64,000 nucleotides of DNA from Pseudomonas anuradhapurensis (lineage in GTDB: Bacteria > Pseudomonadota > Gammaproteobacteria > Pseudomonadales > Pseudomonadaceae), in the NCBI RefSeq assembly GCF_014269225.2, contig NZ_CP077097.1, positions 1,432,001 to 1,496,000 on the forward strand. Reading direction: 5' to 3'. The number at the start of each line of letters is the position of its first letter. The stretch's first letter is position 1. The notes under the pieces are model-generated. The model worked only from the letters and a program-made list of their open reading frames with translations. It was not told where the DNA came from and searched no databases. Positions 17,915 through 25,996 of the stretch are shown in pieces. The position numbers and the translations under genes were made by a program.

Positions 17915-18775
17915 ATGGCTGCTTTGAGAAAAATGCGACGTTTCCTGGGTGTGGGCACCGCCCTGGTAATGGCCATGGGCGCTGCACAGGCAATGGCTAA
18001 AGAAGTAAGCATTGGTTACGTGGATGGTTGGGCCGACAGCGTGGCAACCACCAACGTGGCCGCCGAAGTGATCAAGCAGAAGCTCGGCTACGACGTCAAG
18101 CTGCAGGCTGTGGCCACCGGGATCATGTGGCAGGGCGTGGCCACCGGCAAGCTCGATGCCATGTTGTCGGCTTGGTTGCCGGTGACCCATGGCGAATACT
18201 GGGCCAAGAACAAGGACAACGTGGTCGACTACGGCCCGAACTTCAAGGACGCCAAGATCGGCCTGATCGTCCCCGAGTACGTCAAGGCGGTGAGCATCGC
18301 CGACCTCAAGACCGACGACAGCTTCAAGCAGAAGATCGTCGGCATCGACGCCGGCTCTGGCGTCATGCTCAAGACCGAGCAGGCCATCAAGGATTACGAC
18401 CTGACCGGCTACAAGCTGCAGGCCAGCTCCGGCGCGGCGATGACGGCAGAACTGGGCCGTGCCTACAACAAGCAGCAGTCGATCGCGGTGACCGGCTGGG
18501 TACCGCACTGGATGTTCGCCAAGTGGAAGCTGAAGTTCCTCGAAGACCCGAAAGGCGTGTACGGCGCTGCGGAAACCGTGAACAGCATCGGCAGCAAGGA
18601 ACTGGCGAGCAAGGCGCCGGAAGTGGCGGAGTTCCTGAAGAAGTTCAGCTGGCAGTCGAAGGACGAGATTGGCGAGGTAATGCTGGCGATCCAGGAAGGG
18701 GCCAAGCCTGAAGCGGCGGCCAAGGACTGGGTGGCCAAGCACCCTGATCGGGTGAAGGAGTGGACCGGCAAGTAA
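17915..18775 (+). CDS. Glycine betaine/choline ABC substrate-binding protein
   Basis: 286 aa from ATG 17915 with GAGG ten bases upstream. The signal peptide ends QAMA-KE. The mature domain is OpuAC type: IGYVDGWADSVATTNVAAEVI near the start, then GIMWQGVATGKLDAMLSAWLPVTH with the tryptophans that box quaternary ammonium groups, and VTGWVPHWMF later. No ATPase or permease gene is adjacent, so it must feed a transporter encoded elsewhere. The osmoprotection theme returns at the NAGGN operon 5 kb away. Confidence 0.88.
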   Translation: MAALRKMRRFLGVGTALVMAMGAAQAMAKEVSIGYVDGWADSVATTNVAAEVIKQKLGYDVKLQAVATGIMWQGVATGKLDAMLSAWLPVTHGEYWAKNKDNVVDYGPNFKDAKIGLIVPEYVKAVSIADLKTDDSFKQKIVGIDAGSGVMLKTEQAIKDYDLTGYKLQASSGAAMTAELGRAYNKQQSIAVTGWVPHWMFAKWKLKFLEDPKGVYGAAETVNSIGSKELASKAPEVAEFLKKFSWQSKDEIGEVMLAIQEGAKPEAAAKDWVAKHPDRVKEWTGK

Positions 18776-18798
18776 CAACCCGTCAGGGCCAGTTTTGC

Positions 18799-18888
18799 TG
18801 CTTCGCGGGCACGCCCGCTCCCACAGGAACTGCACCGACTTCAAGGGCAGCGAAAATCCTGTGGGAGCGGGCGTGCCCGCGAATGGCC
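18799..18888. repeat. REP pair, inverted
   Basis: GCTTCGCGGGCACGCCCGCTCCCACAGG at 18799-18827 and its complement at 18858-18888. They follow the betaine-binding gene and precede the actP operon promoter region. Confidence 0.92.
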
Positions 18889-19017
18889 CTTCACTTTGTT
18901 ACGCAACTGGTAAAACACCGTTGCATCTAAGACTAAGGTCGTCTGGTTGGCGTCCGACAGCCGCATAAAGTAGGGGTCGTGGGTACCACCCCTATCTGTG
19001 CTGCTAGGACAAAAACA

Positions 19018-19329
19018 ATGAACGACAGCATTTACCTCTCGATACAAAACAGCCCCCGTTTCAAGGAGCTGGTCACCAAGCGCGAACGGTTCGCCTGGAT
19101 TCTCTCGGCGATCATGCTCGGCCTGTATTGCGCCTTCATCCTCCTGATTGCCTACGGTCCGCAGATCCTCGGCACCAAGCTCAGCCCGGACTCCTCGATT
19201 ACCTGGGGCATTCCCCTGGGCGTCGGCCTGATCGTCTCGGCATTCGTGCTGACCGCCATCTACGTGCGCCGCGCCAATGGCGAGTTCGATGAGCTGAACA
19301 AGGCCATCCTGAAGGAGGCGCAACAATGA
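19018..19329 (+). CDS. DUF485 domain inner-membrane protein
   Basis: 103 aa, the length of E. coli YjcH. ATG 19018 has AGGA nine bases upstream; the frame extends left but without a ribosome site. The signature [17 protein letters not shown] is followed by two membrane helices ([20 protein letters not shown] and [16 protein letters not shown]). It is always paired with acetate symporters. Its TGA overlaps the actP ATG (ATGA), so the two are translationally coupled. Confidence 0.93.
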   Translation: MNDSIYLSIQNSPRFKELVTKRERFAWILSAIMLGLYCAFILLIAYGPQILGTKLSPDSSITWGIPLGVGLIVSAFVLTAIYVRRANGEFDELNKAILKEAQQ

Positions 19330-20990
19330 TTCGTCATGCCAAAACCCTGGCCGTACTGGCCTGCGGCGTCTTCGCACCCGCCGTGTGGGCTGCCGATGCC
19401 CTGACCGGCGAGGTGCAGAAACAACCGCTGAACGTTTCCGCCATCGCCATGTTCGTGGCCTTCGTCGCCTTCACCCTGGGCATTACCTACTGGGCCTCCA
19501 AGCGCAACAAGTCGGCCTCTGACTACTACGCCGCCGGTGGCAAGATCACGGGCTTCCAGAACGGCCTGGCGATTGCCGGTGACTACATGTCGGCGGCCTC
19601 GTTCCTGGGTATTTCCGCGCTGGTGTTCACCTCGGGCTACGATGGCCTGATCTACTCGATCGGCTTCCTGGTCGGCTGGCCGATCATCCTCTTCCTGATC
19701 GCCGAACGCCTGCGCAACCTGGGCAAGTACACCTTTGCCGACGTGGCCTCGTACCGCCTCGGGCAGAAGGAAATCCGCACCCTGTCGGCGTCCGGTTCGC
19801 TGGTGGTGGTAGCGTTCTACCTGATTGCGCAGATGGTCGGTGCCGGCAAGCTGATCGAGCTGCTGTTCGGCCTGGACTACCACGTGGCGGTGATCCTGGT
19901 GGGTATCCTGATGTGCCTGTACGTGCTGTTCGGCGGCATGCTGGCCACCACCTGGGTACAGATCATCAAGGCGGTGCTGCTGCTGTCCGGGGCCAGCTTC
20001 ATGGCGCTGATGGTGATGAAGCACGTGGGCTTCGACTTCAACACGCTGTTCTCCGAAGCGATCAAGGTGCATGCCAAGGGCGAAGCGATCATGAGCCCGG
20101 GCGGCCTGGTCAAGGACCCGATCTCGGCCTTCTCGCTGGGCCTGGCGCTGATGTTCGGTACCGCCGGCCTGCCGCATATCCTGATGCGCTTCTTCACCGT
20201 CAGTGACGCCAAGGAAGCGCGCAAGAGCGTGCTGTATGCCACCGGTTTCATCGGCTACTTCTACATCCTGACCTTCATCATCGGCTTTGGCGCCATCCTG
20301 CTGGTCAGCACCAACCCGGCCTTCAAGGACGCCGCCGGCGCCCTGCTCGGTGGCAACAACATGGCCGCGGTGCACCTGGCCAATGCCGTAGGCGGCAGCG
20401 TGTTCCTCGGCTTCATCTCGGCGGTGGCCTTCGCCACCATCCTGGCGGTGGTCGCTGGCCTGACCCTGGCCGGTGCCTCGGCGGTGTCCCACGACCTGTA
20501 CGCCAGCGTATGGCGCAAGGGCAAGGCCAACGACAAGGACGAGATCCGTGTGTCGAAGATCACCACCGTCGCCCTGGGCGTACTGGCGATCGGCCTGGGC
20601 ATCCTGTTCGAGAAGCAGAATATCGCCTTCATGGTCGGGCTGGCGTTCTCCATCGCCGCCAGCTGCAACTTCCCGGTACTGCTGCTCTCGATGTACTGGA
20701 AGAAACTGACCACCCGCGGTGCCATGATCGGCGGCTGGCTGGGCCTGGTGAGTGCAGTGACGCTGATGGTCCTCGGCCCGACCATCTGGGTACAGATCCT
20801 CGGCCACGAAAAGCCGATCTACCCGTACGAGTATCCGGCACTGTTCTCGATGCTGATCGCCTTCATCGGTATCTGGTTCTTCTCGATCACCGACAAGTCC
20901 AAGGCTGCCGAAGACGAACGTGCGCTGTTCTTCCCGCAGTTCGTGCGTTCGCAGACTGGCCTGGGGGCATCGGGCGCTGTTTCGCACTGA
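19326..20990 (+). CDS. actP: Cation/acetate symporter ActP
   Basis: 554 aa, family-typical length. An N-terminal cleavable-looking segment ends VWAAD, followed by about 13 helices of the sodium:solute symporter (SSS) family. Typical segments are [36 protein letters not shown] and [15 protein letters not shown]. It imports acetate and similar short monocarboxylates with a cation across the inner membrane for acetyl-CoA synthetase. It is coupled to the DUF485 gene and followed by a strong terminator. Confidence 0.95.
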   Translation: MIRHAKTLAVLACGVFAPAVWAADALTGEVQKQPLNVSAIAMFVAFVAFTLGITYWASKRNKSASDYYAAGGKITGFQNGLAIAGDYMSAASFLGISALVFTSGYDGLIYSIGFLVGWPIILFLIAERLRNLGKYTFADVASYRLGQKEIRTLSASGSLVVVAFYLIAQMVGAGKLIELLFGLDYHVAVILVGILMCLYVLFGGMLATTWVQIIKAVLLLSGASFMALMVMKHVGFDFNTLFSEAIKVHAKGEAIMSPGGLVKDPISAFSLGLALMFGTAGLPHILMRFFTVSDAKEARKSVLYATGFIGYFYILTFIIGFGAILLVSTNPAFKDAAGALLGGNNMAAVHLANAVGGSVFLGFISAVAFATILAVVAGLTLAGASAVSHDLYASVWRKGKANDKDEIRVSKITTVALGVLAIGLGILFEKQNIAFMVGLAFSIAASCNFPVLLLSMYWKKLTTRGAMIGGWLGLVSAVTLMVLGPTIWVQILGHEKPIYPYEYPALFSMLIAFIGIWFFSITDKSKAAEDERALFFPQFVRSQTGLGASGAVSH

Positions 20991-21004
20991 TCCTCACGGC
21001 AATG

Positions 21005-21032
21005 AAAAAACCGCGCTTCGGCGCGGTTTTTT
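21005..21032. terminator. Bidirectional intrinsic terminator
   Basis: AAAAAACCGCGC-TTCG-GCGCGGTTTTTT: perfect stem with tetraloop, A tract before and T tract after. It serves actP rightward and the DUF3309 gene leftward. Confidence 0.95.
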
Positions 21033-21045
21033 CATGTCTGCGGCG

Positions 21046-21198
21046 CTAGATCATGCCTAGCAGCAACAACACCAGCAGGATCACCAGCACCACGCCGATG
21101 ATGCCGGACGGGCCGTAGCCCCAGCTGCGTGAATGTGGGAAGACCGGTAAGCCACCAATCAACAGCAGAATCAGGATGATGATCAGAATCGTGGTCAT
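21046..21198 (-). CDS. DUF3309 family small membrane peptide
   Basis: 50 aa from ATG 21198 with AAGGA ribosome site. It has two very hydrophobic helices (TTILIIILILLLIGGLPVF and GIIGVVLVILLVLLLLGMI) separated by the family motif PHSRSWGYGPSG. Such peptides are widespread in proteobacteria and of unknown function, often stress-linked. It ends just before the shared terminator with actP. Confidence 0.85.
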   Translation of the reverse strand: MTTILIIILILLLIGGLPVFPHSRSWGYGPSGIIGVVLVILLVLLLLGMI

Positions 21199-21411
21199 GA
21201 CGGAGTCCTTGCGTGGTTGGGGGTCAAGGGCCTCGGACTGCTGGCCTCTTGTAAATTGGGACCGACGCCGCTTGGGAAAGATTCCATTGGTGTACGGACA
21301 GTGCTGGCCACGGACGCATGCTGCCCCATTCACTACCCTGATGAACCCTGCCGTTACCCAGGCCCTTGTTTAGACTCCAGGTCACTCTTCATGCAAACAA
21401 GGCCAGCCACC

Positions 21412-22221
21412 ATGCAAAACCGCATCATGATCACCGGCGCCGGGTCCGGCCTCGGTCGCGAGATCGCCCTGCGCTGGGCGCGCGAGGGCTGGCGCCTGGC
21501 GTTGGCCGACGTCAACGAAGGCGGCCTGCGCGATACCCTGGAAGGCGTGCGCAAGGCCGGCGGCGACGGCTTCGTCCAGCGCTGCGACGTGCGTGACTAC
21601 AGCCAGCTCACCGCCCTGGCCCAAGCCTGCAGCGAGCAGTTCGGCGGCATCGATGTGATCGTCAACAATGCCGGTGTCGCTTCGGGCGGGTTCTTCGCCG
21701 AACTGTCGCTGGAAGACTGGGACTGGCAGATCGCGGTCAACCTGATGGGCGTGGTCAAGGGCTGCAAGGCTTTCCTGCCGCTGCTGGAGCGCAGCAAGGG
21801 GCGCATCATCAACATCGCCTCGATGGCCGCGCTGATGCAGGGGCCGGGCATGAGCAACTACAACGTGGCCAAGGCCGGCGTGCTGGCCTTGTCGGAGAGC
21901 CTGCTGGTGGAATTGCGCCAGCTCGAGGTTGCGGTGCATGTGGTGTGCCCGTCGTTCTTCCAGACCAACCTGCTGGATTCGTTCCGCGGGCCGAACCCGG
22001 CGATGAAGGCGCAGGTGGGCAAACTGCTGGAAGGCTCGCCGATCAATGCGGCGGACATTGCCGACTACATCCATCAGCAGGTCAGCGCCGGCGAGTTCCT
22101 CATCCTGCCCCACGAGGCCGGGCGCCAGGCTTGGCAACTGAAGCGCCAGGCGCCCGAGCGGCTGTATGACGAGATGGCCGACATGGCGGTGAAAATGCGC
22201 GCCAAAGCCCATTCCCGCTGA
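21412..22221 (+). CDS. SDR family oxidoreductase
   Basis: 269 aa from ATG 21412 (AAGG nine bases before); an in-frame ATG at 21391 is a weaker choice. The Rossmann motif TGAGSGLG (8-15), NNAG and the catalytic Ser137, Tyr150 and Lys154 (YNVAK) show an active classical short-chain dehydrogenase. The LADVNEG segment after beta-2 (Asp33) would favour NAD, but that is a weak inference. The substrate is not evident. It stands alone between DUF3309 and rsmI. Confidence 0.88.
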   Translation: MQNRIMITGAGSGLGREIALRWAREGWRLALADVNEGGLRDTLEGVRKAGGDGFVQRCDVRDYSQLTALAQACSEQFGGIDVIVNNAGVASGGFFAELSLEDWDWQIAVNLMGVVKGCKAFLPLLERSKGRIINIASMAALMQGPGMSNYNVAKAGVLALSESLLVELRQLEVAVHVVCPSFFQTNLLDSFRGPNPAMKAQVGKLLEGSPINAADIADYIHQQVSAGEFLILPHEAGRQAWQLKRQAPERLYDEMADMAVKMRAKAHSR

Positions 22222-22341
22222 TTGATCTGTAAGGAAAATTACCTAGAAATGTAGGGCGCTTCTGATTATCAGCGGAACTATTGAGTAGCCAAATGCCAGC
22301 AAGGCAGGCTCCGGTTTTCCCTTTCGCTGGAGGACTGGAGC

Positions 22342-22521
22342 ATGTTGGTAATTGGACGCGAAGTGGGGCAGGTCATCGTGATCGGCGATGACATTCGGCT
22401 CATGGTGGTGGAAACGCGGGACGGAATGGTCCGCTTTGGCGTGGATGCACCGCGCGAAGTGGCGGTGCATCGGGCCGAAGTGTACAGGCGCATCAAGGAG
22501 GCCAAGCCAGGCAAAGCCTGA
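22342..22521 (+). CDS. rsmI: CsrA/RsmA-family regulator RsmI
   Basis: 59 aa, ATG 22342. CsrA fold with VAVHRAEVY (Arg44 kept), but the N-terminal RNA-contact strand reads MLVIGREVG, with Ile4 in place of Leu4 and Glu7 in place of Arg7. That divergence is a feature I recall for P. putida RsmI. It binds GGA motifs in mRNA leaders to change translation or stability. Its own leader carries three GGA triplets in eleven bases (22329-22339) including the ribosome site, so self-control is plausible. The symbol rests on divergence and gene neighbourhood. Confidence 0.82.
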   Translation: MLVIGREVGQVIVIGDDIRLMVVETRDGMVRFGVDAPREVAVHRAEVYRRIKEAKPGKA

Positions 22522-22540
22522 TGGCGCCGGCCCAGGCCTG

Positions 22541-22768
22541 CTAGTCGAGCAACTCGCGCGGCACATCATGCCTGGCCAGCAGCTGGCACTGCTGGCTTTC
22601 CGGGTCGAACAGGATGAACGCCTGGCCCTTGGCCAAGGCCTGGCGCACCCGCAGCACACGGGTTTCCAGCGGGGTATCGTCGCCGTTGTCGGTGCCGTCG
22701 CGGGTGACGAAGTCTTCGATCAGGCGGGTCAGGGTTTCGGCTTGCAGTTGGTCGTAAGGGATCAGCAT
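22541..22768 (-). CDS. YheU family (UPF0270) protein
   Basis: 75 aa, standard length. MLIPYDQLQAETLTRLIEDF and the ..REGTD-type DGTDNG motif are the signature of this small acidic cytosolic family, also called DUF3806-unrelated UPF0270, whose role is unknown. It is convergent with rsmI, with 19 bases between stops. Confidence 0.88.
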   Translation of the reverse strand: MLIPYDQLQAETLTRLIEDFVTRDGTDNGDDTPLETRVLRVRQALAKGQAFILFDPESQQCQLLARHDVPRELLD

Positions 22769-22823
22769 GGTGGGCGGAGCCTAGGGAATTGATGGGCGCA
22801 TGCTACGCGAAACACCTGGCCTT

Positions 22824-22935
22824 TTGGGGCCGCGTTGCGGCCCGATCGCCGGCTGGGCGGAGCCCACAGGCCTCGGGCATCCCGCTGTTCCGTGGGCGCT
22901 GGCTTGCCGGCGATCGGGCTGCAACGCAGCCCTTG
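22824..22935. repeat. REP-like inverted repeat, variant
   Basis: TGGGGCCGCGTTGCGGCCCG plus ATCGCCGG (22824-22852), mirrored as CCGGCGATCGGGCTGCAACGC (22898-22935). The pair flanks a 45-base spacer just downstream of the M42 peptidase gene. Confidence 0.7.
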
Positions 22936-22938
22936 GCC

Positions 22939-24123
22939 TCAAGCCTTGTGACCGACCAGGCTATCCACCGCCGGCACCCGGGTATCACTTTCCATCTGCG
23001 CATCATGCTCCAACTGGTGGCTGAAGCGCTCCAACGAGGTATTGGCCGGTTGCGAGTCGCTGGCAAACACTGGCGGGCTGAGCAGGTACGCCGACAGCAA
23101 CCGGCTCAGCGCCGCCAGGCTGTCGATGTGCGTACGTTCGTAGCCATGGGTGGCATCGCAGCCAAACGCCACCAGCGCGGTACGAATATCGTGCCCGGCG
23201 GTCACCGCCGAATGGGCATCGCTGAAGTAATAGCGGAACAGGTCGCGGCGCACCGGCAGGTCGTGGTCGCCGGCCAGTTTCAGCAAGTGCCGCGACAGAT
23301 GGTAGTCGTAAGGCCCCGACGAGTCCTGCATGGCCACGCTCACGGCATGTTCGCTGGAAGCCTGGCCGGGCGCTACCGGGGCGATGTCGATACCGACGAA
23401 CTCGCTGACGTCCCAGGGCAGCGCCCCGGCCGCACCCGAGCCGGTCTCTTCGGTAATGGTGAACAGCGGGTGGCAGTCGATCAGCGGCTGGCGGCCGCTT
23501 TCCACCACCGCTTTCAGCGCTGCCAGCAGCGCGGCGACACCGGCCTTGTCGTCCAGGTGGCGGGCGCTGATGTGGCCGCTTTCGGTGAATTCGGGCAGCG
23601 GGTCGAAGGCGACGAAGTCACCGATGCTCAGGCCCAGCGCCTCGCAATCGGCGCGCGTGGCGCAGTAGGCGTCCAGGCGCACTTCCACATGCTCCCAGCT
23701 GATCGGCATCTGGTCGATGGCGGTGTTGAAGGCGTGCCCGCTGGCCATCAGTGGCAGCACGCTGCCACGGAACACGCCGGTGTCGGTGAACACGCTGACC
23801 CGGCTGCCCTCGGCGAAGCGGCTCGACCAGCAGCCGACCGGCGCCAGGGCCAGGCGACCGTTGTCGAGCAACTGGCGGACGCTGGCGCCAATGGTGTCGA
23901 GGTGGGCGGACACGGCGCGGTCCGGCGAGTTTTGCCGGCCCTTGAGCGTAGCGCGGATGGTGCCGCGGCGGGTCAGCTCGAAGGGAATGCCCAGCTCCTC
24001 CAGGCGTTCGGCCACGTAGCGCACGATGGTGTCGGTGAAACCGGTGGGGCTGGGGATGGCGAGCATCTCCAGCAGCACGCGTTTGAGGTAGTCGAGATCG
24101 GGTTCGGGGAGTCGTTCGGACAT
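22939..24123 (-). CDS. M42-like peptidase of the osmoprotectant NAGGN locus
   Basis: 394 aa from ATG 24123, preceded by AAGGAG. The upstream extension only covers a REP element. Metal-binding motifs are SAHLDTIG (His74, Asp76), ARHLDDKAG, TITEETGSG (Glu-Glu) and a late C-terminal DATHGYERTH histidine. The family resembles deblocking aminopeptidases. In Pseudomonas it sits with asnO and ngg, and probably recycles or trims the NAGGN dipeptide or its precursors. The last step is inference. Confidence 0.88.
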   Translation of the reverse strand: MSERLPEPDLDYLKRVLLEMLAIPSPTGFTDTIVRYVAERLEELGIPFELTRRGTIRATLKGRQNSPDRAVSAHLDTIGASVRQLLDNGRLALAPVGCWSSRFAEGSRVSVFTDTGVFRGSVLPLMASGHAFNTAIDQMPISWEHVEVRLDAYCATRADCEALGLSIGDFVAFDPLPEFTESGHISARHLDDKAGVAALLAALKAVVESGRQPLIDCHPLFTITEETGSGAAGALPWDVSEFVGIDIAPVAPGQASSEHAVSVAMQDSSGPYDYHLSRHLLKLAGDHDLPVRRDLFRYYFSDAHSAVTAGHDIRTALVAFGCDATHGYERTHIDSLAALSRLLSAYLLSPPVFASDSQPANTSLERFSHQLEHDAQMESDTRVPAVDSLVGHKA

Positions 24124-24149
24124 GAGTACTCCTTGGAAGTTGCATTGAT

Positions 24150-24239
24150 TCTTCGCGGGCACGCCCGCTCCCACAGAGCCCCCACAAGTCTCAACAATTG
24201 CGCTGCCCCTGTGGGAGCGGGCGTGCCCGCGAAGAGGCC
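24150..24239. repeat. REP pair, inverted
   Basis: TTCTTCGCGGGCACGCCCGCTCCCACAG (24150-24177) and its complement (24208-24239), inside the NAGGN operon between ngg and the peptidase gene. An in-operon REP pair may act as an mRNA 3' stabiliser. Confidence 0.92.
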
Positions 24240-24247
24240 ATCAGTCG

Positions 24248-25993
24248 TTACGCCAAAGGCCGGCTATGCGGGAACAGCAGGTCGATGAAACGCTCGGCGG
24301 TCGGTTGCGGTTCGTGGTTGGCCAACCCGGCCCGCTCGTTGGCCTCGATGATCACGTACTCCGGCTGCTCGGCATCGCGCACCATGAAGTCCAACCCCAC
24401 CACCGGGATCTCCAGTGCCCGCGCTGCCCGCACGGCGGCCTCGGCCAGTGCCGGGTGCAAGCGTTCGGTCACGTCTTCGAGGGTGCCGCCGGTGTGCAGG
24501 TTGGCGGTGCGCCGCACGGCCAGGCGCTGGCCCGCAGGCAGGACATCGTCGTAGCCATGGCCCGCGGTGCCCAGGGTGCGTTCGGTCTCTTCGTCCACGG
24601 GGATCCTGCTCTCGCCCCCGGTGGCCGCCTGGCGCCGTCGGCTCTGGGCGTCGATCAGCTGGCGAATGCTGTGCTTGCCATCGCCCACCACCTGCGCCGG
24701 GTGGCGAATGGCGGCCGCCACTACTTCATAACCGATGACCACGATGCGCAGGTCATGCCCGGCATGGAAGCTTTCCAGCAACACGCGGCTGTCGAACTGG
24801 CGTGCCTGTTCGACGGCGCGGGTGATGTCCTCGATGCTGGTGAGGTTGACGGCAACCCCTTGGCCCTGCTCGCCATCGACCGGTTTGACCACCACCGCCG
24901 CGTGCTCTTCGAGAAACGCCAGGTTGTCGTCGGCATTGCCGGCCAGCTGCTGTGCCGGCACCTTGAGCCCGGCGTTGTGCAGGGCTTGCCGGGTCAGGCG
25001 CTTGTCCTGGCACAGGGTCATGGTCACGGCGCTGGTCAGGTCGCTGAGCGATTCCCGGCAGCGGATGCGGCGCCCGCCCAGGCTGAGGGTGAACAGCCCG
25101 GCAGCGGCATCATCGACCTGCACCTCGATACCCCGGCGCAGGGCCTCGTCGACGATGATGCGCGCATACGGGTTGAGGTCGGCCTGCGGCCCGGGGCCGA
25201 GGAACAGCTGCTCGTTGATGCCGTTCTTGCGCTTGACCGCGAAGGTCGGCAGGTTGCGAAACCCCAGCTTCTGGTACAGGCGCTTGGCCTGGCGGTTGTC
25301 GTGCAGCACCGACAGGTCCAGGTAGGCCAGGCCGCGGCTCATGAAGTGCTCGATCAGGTGGCGCACCAGCACTTCGCCGACGCCGGGGCGGGTACATTGC
25401 GGGTCCACCGCCAGGCACCAGAGGCTGCTGCCGTGCTCGGGGTCGTCGAACGCCTTGGCATGGTTCAGGCCCATGACGCTGCCGATGACCGCACCGCTGT
25501 CTTCGTCTTCGGCCAGCCAGTAGACGGGGCCGCCCTGGTCAAGCGGGGTGAGCAGCTCGGGGACGACCGGCAACATGCCGCGCGCCTGGTACAGGGTGTT
25601 GATCGCCTGCCAGTCACCGGGGTTCTGTGCCCGGCGCACGCGGAAACCACGGAACACCCGCTGTGCCGGGCGATAGTCGGGGAACCACAGGCGCAGGGTG
25701 TCGGACGGGTCGAGGAACAGTTGTTGTGGTGCATGGGCCAGCACCTGTTGGGGCGCGGCCACGTACAACGCGATGTCACGTTCGCCCGGGCACTCGCCCA
25801 GCAGGTCCTCGGCCAGCCTGGCCGGGTCGGCGTAGGTATGGCCGATCAGCAGCCGGCCCCAGCCGCAATGCACGGCGCGTGGCTGGTCGTGGGGCTGGCT
25901 GCCATCACCGGCCAGGCGCGCCTGCAGGCGTTCGTAGGAGGGCGCCTGGCCGCGCAGCAGGCGCTGGCCGTAGGCAGTTTCGTGGGCTTTCAT
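24248..25993 (-). CDS. ngg: N-acetylglutaminylglutamine synthetase
   Basis: 581 aa with two domains. The first is a GNAT acetyltransferase; LWCLAVDPQCTRPGVGEVLV is its acetyl-CoA loop near residue 195. The second, from about residue 290, is an ATP-grasp ligase (VVKPVDGEQGQGV, VLLESFHAGHDLRIVVIG, GLDFMVRDAE). The enzyme acetylates and joins glutamine residues to make N-acetylglutaminylglutamine, the precursor of the osmolyte NAGGN. It starts 3 bases after the asnO stop, so the two are certainly cotranscribed. Confidence 0.94.
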   Translation of the reverse strand: MKAHETAYGQRLLRGQAPSYERLQARLAGDGSQPHDQPRAVHCGWGRLLIGHTYADPARLAEDLLGECPGERDIALYVAAPQQVLAHAPQQLFLDPSDTLRLWFPDYRPAQRVFRGFRVRRAQNPGDWQAINTLYQARGMLPVVPELLTPLDQGGPVYWLAEDEDSGAVIGSVMGLNHAKAFDDPEHGSSLWCLAVDPQCTRPGVGEVLVRHLIEHFMSRGLAYLDLSVLHDNRQAKRLYQKLGFRNLPTFAVKRKNGINEQLFLGPGPQADLNPYARIIVDEALRRGIEVQVDDAAAGLFTLSLGGRRIRCRESLSDLTSAVTMTLCQDKRLTRQALHNAGLKVPAQQLAGNADDNLAFLEEHAAVVVKPVDGEQGQGVAVNLTSIEDITRAVEQARQFDSRVLLESFHAGHDLRIVVIGYEVVAAAIRHPAQVVGDGKHSIRQLIDAQSRRRQAATGGESRIPVDEETERTLGTAGHGYDDVLPAGQRLAVRRTANLHTGGTLEDVTERLHPALAEAAVRAARALEIPVVGLDFMVRDAEQPEYVIIEANERAGLANHEPQPTAERFIDLLFPHSRPLA

Positions 25994-25996
25994 CGC

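Noticed and set aside
666..24239. Inverted repeats as a CRISPR array
   Set aside because: They are dispersed head-to-head REP pairs in intergenic gaps with no regular spacers and no cas genes.
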